Shown here in pieces: positions 11,237 to 21,391 of a stretch of 64,000 bases of DNA; within the stretch, counting starts at the first letter, position 1; each line of letters starts with the position of its first letter. The translations under genes and the position numbers were made by a program. Source of the DNA: Celoporthe dispersa (taxonomy: Eukaryota; Ascomycota; Sordariomycetes; Diaporthales; Cryphonectriaceae); NCBI GenBank assembly GCA_016584495.1, contig WAID01000003.1, positions 4,030,001 to 4,094,000 on the forward strand, read 5' to 3'. Below the pieces are notes generated by a model that was not told the DNA's origin, made no database searches, and saw only the letters and a list, made by a program, of their open reading frames with translations.

Positions 11237-12865
11237 CTATAAACCAGTGACCGTAAAGCTCAGCAGACTCCCGGCCGCCAGCCCAACGACCAGACAAAGT
11301 CCCATGAACCCGCCCGCAGCCTCCCTCTCGGCCTCGTCCACGCCCTCGGCAGCCGCCATCATCGAATTAGACGCCAGCCAGCCATTGCTCATGCCAAACG
11401 GCACCTGAACCACGATCAGATAAAACAAGTCGCTGTTCACGATGGCGCCGGCCCCGCGCAGGTTGCACAGCAGGTATAGAGGCAGGGCGGCGAACCGCGC
11501 GAGGCCGAATAGGAACAGGGAGGCGGGTCGGCGGCGGGCGCGGGCGTTGAGGGGGCCGGCGGTGGTCACGCGGCCTGCGAGGTCGCCCGTGTTCCAGGCG
11601 AGGAAGGACAGCGGGATGAAGACCTCTGGGTCCAGGAGGCGGCTTCGCGGCGGCGGATGCACCGAGAGGATCTTGGACGTGAAGACGGGGAAGAGGCCGA
11701 TGGTCGCCACGAAGCAGATGGCCACGGAGCCCGCGGCCCAGTGGAGCTTGCGGAAGAGGGCCGGGATGGACACCACCTTGCGCGTCGCCCGCTGGCGGCC
11801 CGTCATCCCATCGTCGTCGTCGTCGTCGTTGTCGTCCAGCCTCGCGACACGGGCGGCGGCGAGGCGCTGGTGGCGCCTAGCCAGCGGGAAGAACGACACC
11901 AGCGTGACGATAGACATGAGCACAGCGGTCAGGAAGTAGATGAATGCCGCGTCGCCGAGGGCATCGTCCTCCTCGTCGCGCCCACCGCCATCCTGAGGAG
12001 GAGGGGGGCGGCGCCTGTCGCTGGCTTCGGCGGCCGCACGACCAGCACGGAGATCATCTGCGCCAGGGCAGGCAGCACGCCGGCAAGGCCCTGGCCCGCC
12101 ATGATGGCCTGTGTGTACTCGGACCGCCCGAAGCTGGCGGCGAAGGCGAAGGCACCGTTCTGGAAGAGGCCGGTAGCCAGCGCCGAGAAGCACACGTCTA
12201 TCAGGGAGGAAGCCGAGGTAGGCCTCGGGCGAGATATCGCGGAAGAGGGAGGTGGAGAGGGTCAGGAGGGCGAAGGCGAGGGTGTTTATAACGAGCCCCA
12301 GCTTGATGCGGTTGGCATAGTCCGCACCGCGCTGCATCTGGGTGAGGAGGAGGGTCGCGGCCAGGTTGGTGATGGTCGAGACGGTGAGGATGGAGGACTG
12401 GAACGTGCGCGCGATGGAAGGGTGCGCGAAGAAGCGCGAGGCAAAGTACGGAGAGGCGGCCAGGAACATATTCCTGTAGCAGAGACACAGGGAGAGAAAG
12501 AGCACGCAGAGTCAGCAGACGGTGGTGGCTGTGATGAGTGGGCGAAAAGGAGACGACTGTAGTCCTTACCAGGCCCATAGCATAGCCACGCCGAGGAGGG
12601 CAAAGATGGTGTACTCGAACCAAGAGAAGGGCACGTCGCCGACCTCGAAGCTGTCGCCCTCACCCTCTGTGGTGTCTCCCGCCTCGATGATACCGTCAGA
12701 GGATGTCCGCAGCGGCTCATACTCCTCTGGGTTGGCACTGCGCGTGCCTTTGGCGCCGCCTCGGCCGGTGAGGATGCCCCGTAGCCTGTCCATGTTGACC
12801 ATGTTGATGAGGGAGGAGGAGGAGGAGGAGGAGGAGGTTGGGCCCGCATTCGTCGTCCTGGACAT
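11237..12865 (-). CDS. Equilibrative nucleoside transporter (Fun26/ENT type), two compensating frame breaks
   Basis: Multi-pass nucleoside/nucleobase transporter of the SLC29/ENT family; the yeast member Fun26 is vacuolar. Exon 1 (12865-12570) has an acidic Ser-rich N-terminus and a first membrane segment (SWFEYTIFALLGVAMLWAW); exon 2 runs 12473-11237. The intron 12474-12569 is GTAAGG...CTACAG. 12865 is the first in-frame ATG. ENT landmarks include GLFQNGAFAFAASFGRSEY and a C-terminal bundle ending LAAGSLLSFTVTGL. The ATG-to-stop frame looks open, but residues about 189-254 are gibberish in it, and the conserved segment lies in another frame (12195-12009). An extra base in the GGG at 12204-12206 and a missing base in the G6 at 12003-12008 explain this. 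The net length change is zero (510 codons plus stop), so an automatic caller would silently accept the scrambled segment. Confidence 0.88.
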
Positions 12866-14655
12866 AGCTTCAAGGAAGGTGGGGAAGAGGGCCAAGAAAA
12901 AGAAGGGACGGCCCGCCGAGCCACGGCGACTGATGATCCGTTTCGTTGTTGGGTCCTCCTCCTCTTGCGCCTGCTTCTTCCTTGGCCGTGACTGACCTCC
13001 TCCCACGACACCCACCGTGCAACAGTCAACAGCCTCCCCGTGACGAGCGTCACAGCAGGATTATGTTGTCTCCCGCGGCAGCACTGCGCTGAGGGTTCAG
13101 CTGTGCGTCCTATATCGTCATGTGTTGTCGACAGGTGTGGTCGTCGTCTGTCTCGGGCAGGTCACAAGGGCGTCGGCGGGCGGGACGTTGGAAATGCTGC
13201 GGATACGATTTGATGGTGGCAGTGGGGAGAGAGGGGCCGGGGGGGGCTTACATACTACGTAGTGCTTGTATGTGCTGTGGTCACTAATTACTGTGCTGTA
13301 GTGCTATGCCAGGTACTAACAATTAGGTACAGCTTAGGCCTGCTCAGGTGGTCCCCTGCCCCTTCTACCCCCCACGCACCTGACCCCCCGAACGCTCCAC
13401 CTGGACATAGTAAAGTATGTAAGTACCTTGCTCGATCTCACACCCCTCCTCAGCTTTCTTTCAGCTTTCAGCCTCAAGACGACAGATCATTTTCATTCTG
13501 CTGAACAGGGAGACATGGATCTGGGGAAATGGCAGCAGGAGGAGGAGGTGGTTTGTCTTTTTTTTTCTCTATCCTCTTCCACCTTTTCCCCCCCTCATCT
13601 ATGCATCCACTACTACTCCAACCCAAGAGCCGACACCTCCTCCTCACCTCTCCTCAACCCATCCACCGGCCAGTTATGCGGCCCACGTCCATACATACTT
13701 GCACACACGTGATGTCAACCATCTGCATGCAAGTATGTTATGCATAACTTGCTATTGCTTTCTTCCCTCATACCAGATTGAGGGACATTCCTATCTATTT
13801 AATAATTATGTTGCCCTGTTCTTCTCTAGACTTCCTCCGTCATGTCTGGGATGGACAGCTAAGAAGGACTAACAGAATATCCTCCCACCTGCTGAGAGAC
13901 CGCCCTGCCTTCCCTTTTTTTCTTTTCTTTTTGTAAAGATGGAATGGAATAGTAGTATAGGGGCTGTCCAACACATGCTTCTTGAGGCAGATGAGTTAAA
14001 GTGAAGACCGATGTGCATGGACATCTGTTCAGCGCCGTCATGTTTTGCACCTCTGAGCACACCATCTCCGCGGCTTGTGGGTGACTGATGGCCAGCTGCT
14101 CCAAGATCACATTGCTGTGGCGGTCGGGCTGTTGCTCTATCGGAATCAGGGCGTTCATGGCGCTTTTAGCAGGTCGTCACCGGAGAAGCAGTCCTGACTG
14201 GATGTCTCATGAATACCATGACAGGTGGATCACTGATCTTGCTGCTGACTCTGATGACACTGCAGTCCCATCGTTTCTCACGGAGCTGTCCAGCTAACAG
14301 AGGCTGTGTGGCCACTCTTCCTGGCCGTCTATTGCGTCTCATGAGTTGCTGCCACCCAAACCCAATCCAGAACCATGCGACCTTGCCTCGCGTTCTCAAC
14401 TTTGGACAACACCCACTAGTCATTCATATATCCACGCGAACACACACACACACACACACATCGCCATCATGCCACCCTAGGCAGCCTCCTCATGACTGCC
14501 GCCCGCAAGAAGCCCTCCCTCAACTCACCAGCTATCGCAACAGCCATATTTCCCCTACCAACACGAAAAAAAGGAAGTGACACAATCACTCATCAGCAGA
14601 AAATTCCACCCGTCATCAGAGGGCCAAGTCTCGAGATTGATCATCTCTCTCTAAC
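12866..14655. other. Intergenic interval, transporter promoter to GNAT 3' end
   Basis: About 1.8 kb without a supported gene. The left part is the transporter upstream region. The rest has T-rich and CA-repeat stretches (about 14443-14460) and the imperfect TACTTACATACTACGTAGT palindrome-like string near 13249-13265. Short open frames here lack domain content. Confidence 0.45.
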
Positions 14656-15581
14656 TCACCCCCAATCCTCGCCTTCTCTCCTCGAAATGCCAAACTGTCC
14701 CGTGAGATCCAGATCCTGGGCGTCAACATCCTCGAAGCCGTACTTCCTATACAGCGCATGTCCGTACGGCGAAGATTCCAGGAATGCGGGTATGCCCTCG
14801 CGGTCTGCGAGGTCAGTGCCCCACTGCAACAGGGCGGACGCAGCGCCGCGGCCGCGGTGGGCCGGGTGGCAGGTCAATGTGCCCAGGTCTGATGAAATAT
14901 ACATGGTAGTTCAGGTCAGCATCTTCGCTAGAGCTCCAGGCCTCTCACTCGCAGCTGGTACAGCCTCGGGGAGGCTTAGGGTGTAGGAGATGGCGAGGTG
15001 CGGGCAGGACATGAGGATGAACCAGGCGTGTAGACAGAGATGTGAACATAGATAGACACCACAGCTAAGAAGGTTATAGAGAAAGAGAAGAAAGAAAAAG
15101 AAAAAAAACTCACGCAGATAAGCAAGTCCCGCCATCCACTTCCTCCGAAACTCATGCAACCCCCCGATAAAAGCATTATACACCCGCGGGTTCGTCCCTC
15201 CCCCATGACCTCCTCCGTCATCTCCACATAAGCGGCGTACTCCTCCCGAGGCGCGGCCTCCCGGGCGAGCCCCCACCTGGCGACCGCCACGATCTCGCCC
15301 TGGTCCCTCACAACAGGCTGCGTCGTGGGGACCAGCTCGGCCACCACGATGATCGTCTCGACCGGAGGAGGCGTCGTGTCCTGCCCGCCCGGCCCGTGGC
15401 TGGCTCCAGGCGGGAACAGCCTGGCTGCAAACTTGGCCCGCGCGCTCGCGCTGCCGCCCCCTGGGAAAATCAGTCTGTTGGGCATGACCGAGGCGAAGCC
15501 GGCAAAGTACACATTCGTTATGGCCTCTGTGTCGGCGGGTACGGCGCGGCGGATCCGGATCGCTGGTTCTAGGCCCGTCAT
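14656..15581 (-). CDS. GNAT-family N-acetyltransferase, 2 exons (frame break)
   Basis: Predicted acetyl-CoA-dependent N-acetyltransferase; the substrate cannot be read from sequence. Exon 1 (15581-15114) begins MTGLEPAIRIRRAVPADTEA, the usual GNAT beta1-alpha1 start. It includes GEIVAVARWGL and the helical VYNAFIGGLHEFRRKWM segment. Exon 2 (14888-14656) has the acetyl-CoA loop HPAHRGRGAASALLQWG and the tail YGHALYRKYGFEDVD. The intron 14889-15113 is GTGAGT...CATCAG, and the junction reads AYLHLGTLTCHPAHRG. Exon 1 changes frame near residue 126. One additional G in the coding-strand G5 run (15200-15204) makes it continuous (233 codons plus stop). The second-exon acceptor is chosen from the family pattern, not from transcripts. 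Confidence 0.8.
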
Positions 15582-16104
15582 GGTGGTGATGGTGACTTTG
15601 GCGGTGCCGCTCGATGATTACAGAGTATATGGCCCCTTCAAGCTGACAATTTGCTCGTCATACATGTGCACAGAATGAGGAAATGTAAAGCTAACATGGC
15701 AGCAGCGGATTCGGGGTGCTATCAGATTAGGTGGGTTTTATTGTTTCTTGGTTTACTGGTACATGCGTGAGACTGCGCATGAGTCACAGGTCGGCGCGCA
15801 ACCCTCGTGTGCTTGGACAGGCGAGCCCTCCTGCGCAGGGGTTTGGGAATCAGCTGCACATCAGAGAAGCCGCGGTATTGTGCCACTGTAATACTGTAGA
15901 TATACCAGGGGCAGCAAAAGAATATGCCCCACTTTCTTCACAGACTTCCTATGCTCGCTCCGTTAAAAGGTCAACGCTATGCTCTGCTCCCGTTCCAGAT
16001 GTCAGAATGTTGTTCTACTACTCAACCAGCCGGAGGTCTTGCCCTCTTTCTTGGTGACCGTCGAAGATGCGTGTCTTCTGTCTGGCTCGTCGTCCTCGCT
16101 TCTA
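15582..16104. other. Spacer upstream of GNAT and downstream of haspin
   Basis: About 520 bases with no open frame I can support. It should hold the GNAT promoter and the haspin 3' UTR. Confidence 0.45.
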
Positions 16105-17663
16105 TTATGCTCTCTTCTCCTGCCATGGAGTATCCTTCCCCCCGACCGAGCCGGCGAGCTGCTCCTCGGTGATCCAGCCCGCCTCTGCGGCGAATTCCAC
16201 AATATCTTCTGCGCTGGAAAACGACATGATCTCCAGCGGAGACTCGGGGTCGAGGTGGGTCCAGAACTCTTGTGACTCCTCCTGAAAAGCCGTGAGCTCC
16301 CTCTTGGGGCCTTGAAAATTGGTCGCCAGGTACTCGTAGAGGTAGGCCAGCCACAGGACGTTGGTATATGGGTGTTGCCGCAGCCAAGATATCGGGGTCC
16401 CGTGAAGGTCCTGTTCATAGGGTTCGTTGTGTGCCTGGGGCGGTAGCCAGAGACGATCGCCCTTGATCAGGTAGGAGCGCATCTGGCGGTAGACTTTGCA
16501 CTGCTTTGCGTGGGTGCTAGTAAACAAGCCGAGGTCCCTCTCGAGATCATTGGCTATGGGCGCGGCGCCAGGGGAGCTGGTGTCTTCTGCCCGTGAGAGG
16601 CCGTAGTCGAGGATAGTCACATCGAGGCCAGAATACCCAAATTGACAAGCGGACTTGTCGGTCTTTGGTCTCGACAGGCTGACCTGACGGACGCATATAT
16701 TACCTTCATGGAGGTCACGGTGCTGTGTCGTATGTAAGTCTGTGTCTGTGTGCCTCCAGCGCTGGGGATTCCTACCTCGAACCTGATCAGGTTCTCCGCC
16801 CTCGCCAGGGCCACAGCAACCCCGAGGAGGACGTCCCAGATCTGCGCAGCTGACTCGATCTCCAGGTCTTCCAGCGCCGTCCCCGCGTCACCCAGCTCGA
16901 CAACAAGAAACCGGGTATCTTTCAGGTACCGGCTGGGGCTGGGGTAGAACTGTAGCCGATCAGGGTCCTTTCGTTTGGCCCTCCTGTGAAATGTCTGATG
17001 TGTCTCGAGAAGGGCGGGCGTAGTCTTGCCCTCCACGATGTACTTCTCCTTGTAGATGACGAAGCCCGGGATGTCGGCGACGAGCTCCGAGACCTTGAGC
17101 TCGCCCTGCATGTCTTCCTCGCCATGGGGTACCTCGTCGACGAGTCCGGATCTCTGCTGGGCCTTCGTCTGTGGCTTGAGGGGCGACTCGAGACGGATGA
17201 CTTTGATGATACTGGTGCCACGCTCGTTCGTGACCCGGTAGACCTCCGCATAAGAAGCCTCCGCAATCTTCTCGATGCGGTCGCCAGGCGGGCATACGTC
17301 CTCCCAGGCCAGCACACGCAGACATTCCTCCTGTTCAAGCTCGTGCAGCGGTGTCGCGATGCTTCGTCTCGTCGTCCGCCCGGGCGGCCGTGGCGTCTCG
17401 GGTGCTGGGGGCTCTGGTGCGGGCGAAGACGGGACGTGGACGACCTCTTTCTTGGGCAGAACAGGCTGCCTCTCATCCTGGATGCTGATGGATCCAATCT
17501 TGGCGGTCAGGTCCTTTAGGATGGCATCATCTCCTGCTCTGGTGTTCCTTGCGGCCGCTGTAGCCACAGGCATGTTTGCATCAAGCTCAGCCAAGGGCAT
17601 CATCCCCCGCTGGGGCTTCCTGGCCCGTTTGCCATATGTCCGCACCGACAGCGAGCGAGACAT
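16105..17663 (-). CDS. Haspin-type protein kinase, 2 exons
   Basis: Atypical Ser/Thr kinase of the haspin family, which phosphorylates histone H3 Thr3 to recruit the chromosomal passenger complex in mitosis. Exon 1 (17663-16776) has a disordered N-terminus, the ATP-site segment AEASYAEVYRV and the Lys-containing strand SIIKVIRL (Lys154), then the haspin-specific DIPGFVIYKEKYIVEGKT. Exon 2 (16722-16105) opens with the catalytic loop HRDLHEGN (Asp299). It continues with DYG (Asp335) in place of the usual DFG, as in haspins. The 53-base intron 16723-16775 separates LIRFE from HRDLHEGN. Joined exons give 501 codons plus stop with no frame break. The gene diverges from the CCDC47-like gene. The ATG at 17663 is taken as start. 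Confidence 0.9.
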
Positions 17664-18164
17664 GGCTTCATATGGCAGCAGGCATTCCCAGGTGTTGGAG
17701 ATTTGGAATTAGCTGTAGATAACTGGAGCGTGCTGTGGTCTCTGAGAGCTGGCCGGGTTGAGCTCGAGTCTTTGGAGCCTTTCTTCTTGCCTGCCTGGCT
17801 GCCTGGCTGCCTGCCTGGCTTCTTCTCGTGACTTCACCCCTTACAAAGAAGGAAGGAGATAGACAGACGGCTAGAGCGTCATCATGGCTAAGTGTAAATT
17901 GTTAGAGAGTGCGTTGAAGAATGGAAGCTGCCGTGACAGGCAGCCGCGTTGACAGGGCAACCAGTCGCCTTGCCGGTTTGGGTGGGGCCTAGCCGCCTAG
18001 AACCAGGGGGCCCCGACCCTGGCCTTGGCATGCACGGAGCATGCTGAGCACTTGCAGCAGCTCTGGCATTATCTTTTCCGGCCTTGTTGTTACATAGCCT
18101 TTTGCGCTCCTTCCTCCTCCTCGACCAGCTCGCAGCCGCCGCTCACTGCGAGACACCATCGACA
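17664..18164. promoter_or_regulatory. Shared divergent promoter region, haspin / CCDC47-like
   Basis: About 500 bases between two opposite starts. A tract of repeated CCTGCCTGGCTG-type units lies at about 17790-17821. No gene is visible within it. Confidence 0.5.
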
Positions 18165-19721
18165 ATGGCTGACGTTCTCAAGGGCCTCTTTGGGGGCAGC
18201 AAGTCCACTGCAGCTCCAGTGGCTACTGGAGATTCAGGTATGCGCCTTGTCACCGGTTCAATTGGATCCAATCGCCAGTCCCAACCAATCAATCAAGCTT
18301 TCCCCCCACAATCACCAAGCAAACCCTTACAGGCAGTGCTCTCATTGTATGCTGCCTCCTTACCTGATCGCATGCTGACCCCCGCTGTCCTCCCCTCTAT
18401 GTAGACTTTGCCGACTTTGCAGAGGCCTCGGATCCCTCGCCTGAACCCTTTGTCCCCCGCCAGGCGGTGCGACCTTTGGTGCCAATGCCCCTGCCGCCAC
18501 AGCTCGTCCCTACACCAAGTGGTACCGCATCGATGAGCGGTACACCCTCAACGACTTCCGCGCCGAGGGCATCATCCTCGCCGCCATCGTCTTCATCTTC
18601 ACCCTGCACGTCATCGGCTCCCGCCTGAACAGGAGCAGGGCCAAGAAGTGGATCAGGGCGCACTCCAAGGTACTGGCGTCCGAGTTTGCGCTTGTCGGCT
18701 TCGGTGACAGGGCCGGTCCCGCGAGCGAGGGCGATGCAGACCTTGCGAACCCCGACCTGGCGCTCAGGGAGAAGTCCCTGTTCGAGTTTGCGACGTATGC
18801 GACGGGCCGCCAGAACGTGGCCTTCCTGGACGCGAAGCTCACGCTGATCCGCCGGTTCAACCCGCTCATGTCGATCGCCGAGGCCGGGCTGAGCCTGTTC
18901 ATGGACAGCTTCAACATGCCGCAGGACCTTGTGGAGGTCACCATCTACCCCTTCGACGGCAAGGAGAACCTGTTGGTCCCTGGCGTCCCCGGCACGGCTG
19001 AGCTGCGCAGCAAGGAGGCCAAGAGCAGCTACGACGGGTTTGTCTGGGCAGTTGTCAACAAGGACCGGATGAAGCAGGTCCGTGACGAGCGGTTCGACGT
19101 CTCCCTGACCTTCACCAAGGATCACAACAAGCTGCCCGTCTGGAGCACCGTCATGAGCGAGAGCGCCGAGATCACCAATGTCCTCCTTACCAACGAGCTC
19201 GCCAAGGCTGTCGAGTCCGCCGGGGAGCTCTTCGACTACCTCATCGTCTCTGACCAGCCCGAGGACAAGCCCAAGACGTGCGTCACCTGTCTAACCCCGC
19301 AAACAATCCTGTCCTAGATCCCATGCTGACCCTGCCCGTTTCGCACAGCCTCGAGGAGACCAGCTCCCGCAAGCGCATCTTCCTCAAGTACCGCCTCCCG
19401 TCCGACAGCGACTACGCGCCCCTCCTGCCCATCTTCCAGTACGCCATCCGGCTGACAGACCAGCTGGCCAAGGAGGCCCACTTCCGGCCCGAGGTGTTGC
19501 GCAAGGTGAAGGGCGTGCGCGACGACACGGTCAAGCAGATCCAGAAGGCAAGCTTGGAGGAGAAGTCTGAGGAGCGCAACTACGAGCGCGAGAAGGCCAG
19601 GAAGGCCAAGCGCGACCAGGAGCTGGCGGCCCTCGACGCCAAGGGCCAGAAGAAGTACCTCGAGAAGGAGCGCGAGAAGGAGCAGCGCAAGCAGCAGAAG
19701 AGGATGACCCAGCGCGCGTAG
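18165..19721 (+). CDS. CCDC47/DUF1682-family ER membrane protein, 3 exons (frame break)
   Basis: Fungal member of the DUF1682 family. Animal CCDC47 belongs to the PAT complex that chaperones multipass proteins at the ER translocon; the fungal role is less clear. Exons are 18165-18237, 18405-19277 and 19349-19721, with introns 18238-18404 and 19278-19348. A membrane segment (GIILAAIVFIFTLHVIGS) follows YTKWYRIDERYTL. The large cytosolic domain includes IEVTIYPFDG-like and DGFVWAVVNKDRMKQVRD strings. The C-terminus is a charged Lys/Glu/Arg helix (EREKARKAKRDQEL...KQQKRMTQRA), typical of the family. The frame changes near residue 42. Adding one C to the C5 run at 18454-18458 gives VPPPGGATFG and a continuous protein of 439 codons plus stop. 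Confidence 0.88.
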
Positions 19722-20216
19722 GTGAGAGGGATCCTGTGTCAGGAAGGACAAGGGGGGAGGGAGACAAGGAGGGGAATGAGCTGGGTTGAGATTGTTGGCG
19801 AGCGTGGCTGGTCATGGGTGGCATCTGTTGGCGTTTTTTTCTTTGTGCTGGGCATGGTGGCCATCTGAGGAAAGAAAAAAAAACGGGACTGTGATTCATA
19901 GTTGAGTTGTATAAGTTATGACCGTGTGCCCATCTAAAAAAGTTAACGGAGGCAGGATCCATCAGTCATTTTGCTGAAGAGAGTGCCAAAACCGCGGCGG
20001 TGCTTTCGGCCATGCCAAGGTGGGATGGACGGCAAACAGATTGATCGACCTCGTGAAGCACGCAAAGACATGACAGGAGCAGGTAGAGCAACCAGCACCC
20101 ATCGAACCCCGCGCCGGACCGACGTTCGTCTACCAAGACCTCCTTGCGGTGAAGGAGGCTGGTTGGCCATCTCTCTCTCTCTCTCTCTTTCTCTCCTTCT
20201 CAAGAAATCGGTCCTC
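19722..20216. other. Convergent spacer CCDC47-like/ECM15-like
   Basis: About 500 bases between two 3' ends, with a CT tract at about 20169-20189. No gene seen. Confidence 0.45.
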
Positions 20217-20840
20217 TTACTCGTCCTCCGCCAGCAGATCCTCCACCCTCTTCACCTTATCCGCAGCAGTCTGCTTCTTGTCCGTCCTTTAGATCAAAAG
20301 CTTGATGTCAGCAGCCGTACGCACTTCTTGAAGCCAAATTCCCACCATGGCATCCATCATCAAAGCGCCCCCCGCCCCCCCGCCCCCCAAAAAAGAAAAA
20401 ACACCTAAAAGACATGCTATGCAGACAAGAAGATGAAAAAGAGAAAACCCACCTCGTGCCTACCCGCATACTACTCTGCACCCTCCCCACCCCCATCTCA
20501 TGCACAACCGCGTGCGCCCTCCCCACAACCGCCATCACCTCATCCCACGACCCTTCCACCGTCGTCCCCGCCGAGTGCATCGTGTACGTCAAGCCGGACG
20601 CCTTGAGCAGCCTCTGCACGGCGGCGACTTCTTTAGCGACGGAGGGGGAGGCTGTTCCTACCTGGGTTTGAGGAGGTGGAGGAAGAAGAAGCGTTAGTAG
20701 GTGGTCTTCATATATATGTATATATAGAGAGAGTGTGTGTGTGTGTGCGCATCATATGAAAGAGGAGAAGAAAATCTCACAGGAACAAGACAGAAATCAA
20801 CATAACACCGCTCCGGCGTCGCAATGCTAGAATAGTCCAT
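20217..20840 (-). CDS. ECM15/UPF0045 (MTH1187-type) small protein, 3 exons
   Basis: Small protein of the MTH1187/YkoF-like UPF0045 family; characterised relatives bind thiamine, and yeast Ecm15 is the closest named relative. Exons are 20840-20781, 20661-20453 and 20286-20217, with introns 20662-20780 (GTGAGA...CAG) and 20287-20452 (GTGGGT...AAG). The protein reads RCYVDFCLVPVGTASPSV, then SGLTYTMHSAGTTVEG and RVGTRTDKKQTAADKV, matching the family over its whole length (112 codons plus stop). The start is placed at MDYSS (20840), where relatives begin. The frame stays open upstream to an ATG at 20939, adding 33 residues with Arg/Lys/Ser/Phe and no Asp or Glu, a composition like a mitochondrial presequence. 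No frame break. Confidence 0.85.
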
Positions 20841-21391
20841 CCTGCCGACAGGTCTCGTCGAGAAGAAAGAGGCTTTTATCCCGTGGACCGCCGGTCGAGT
20901 GCAGAAGCGAGCCGACCAGACGAGGGGCGAGGTCTTCATTCGACAGGCCGAGTCGTCAGGCGGTTGAGACCTCGTGCTTGGGGCGTCTTGGCTCTTGTCT
21001 CCTGGTGCTGTTGTTGTTGCTGTTGTTACTTGGGCGGGTTGAACGGGAGTGGATGAGTAAAGGTTTGGAATGACGTGCAGTGACTCCGAGAACGCCGTGG
21101 GCCCTTCGGCTTCCGGAATTGCGCCAGCTGCGAGTGCATCTCTCCACTTCTCCCGGGACTCGGCCCCGGGCCACCACTCTGAACAAGAGGGATTTCTGCT
21201 TTATGGCACACTTGCACATCGAGATGATCTTGTCACAATCAAGAATGTCTTGCAAGATTTGTACAGACTTGTTTGGTAACTGGTATTATCATGACAAGAT
21301 TTTCCCCGTCATATACTCTATTCCGCTACAATATCCATCTTCCAAGATAAAGAGAGGGAGAGAGAAGAAAAAAAAAACACCACTCGGAAAT
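20841..21391. other. Spacer between ECM15-like promoter and carboxypeptidase 3' end
   Basis: About 550 bases. It contains the upstream in-frame extension of the ECM15-like gene (20841-20939), a CAA-type repeat near 21008-21035 and otherwise no supported gene. Confidence 0.45.

Noticed and set aside
11657..12562. 301-residue plus-strand frame over the nucleoside transporter
   Set aside because: Antisense shadow of GC-rich codons; composition is Gly/Arg/Glu repeats with no domain, while the minus strand encodes a clear ENT protein.
18397..19125. 242-residue minus-strand frame over the CCDC47-like gene
   Set aside because: Antisense shadow; the plus strand has the conserved family sequence and consistent splice sites.
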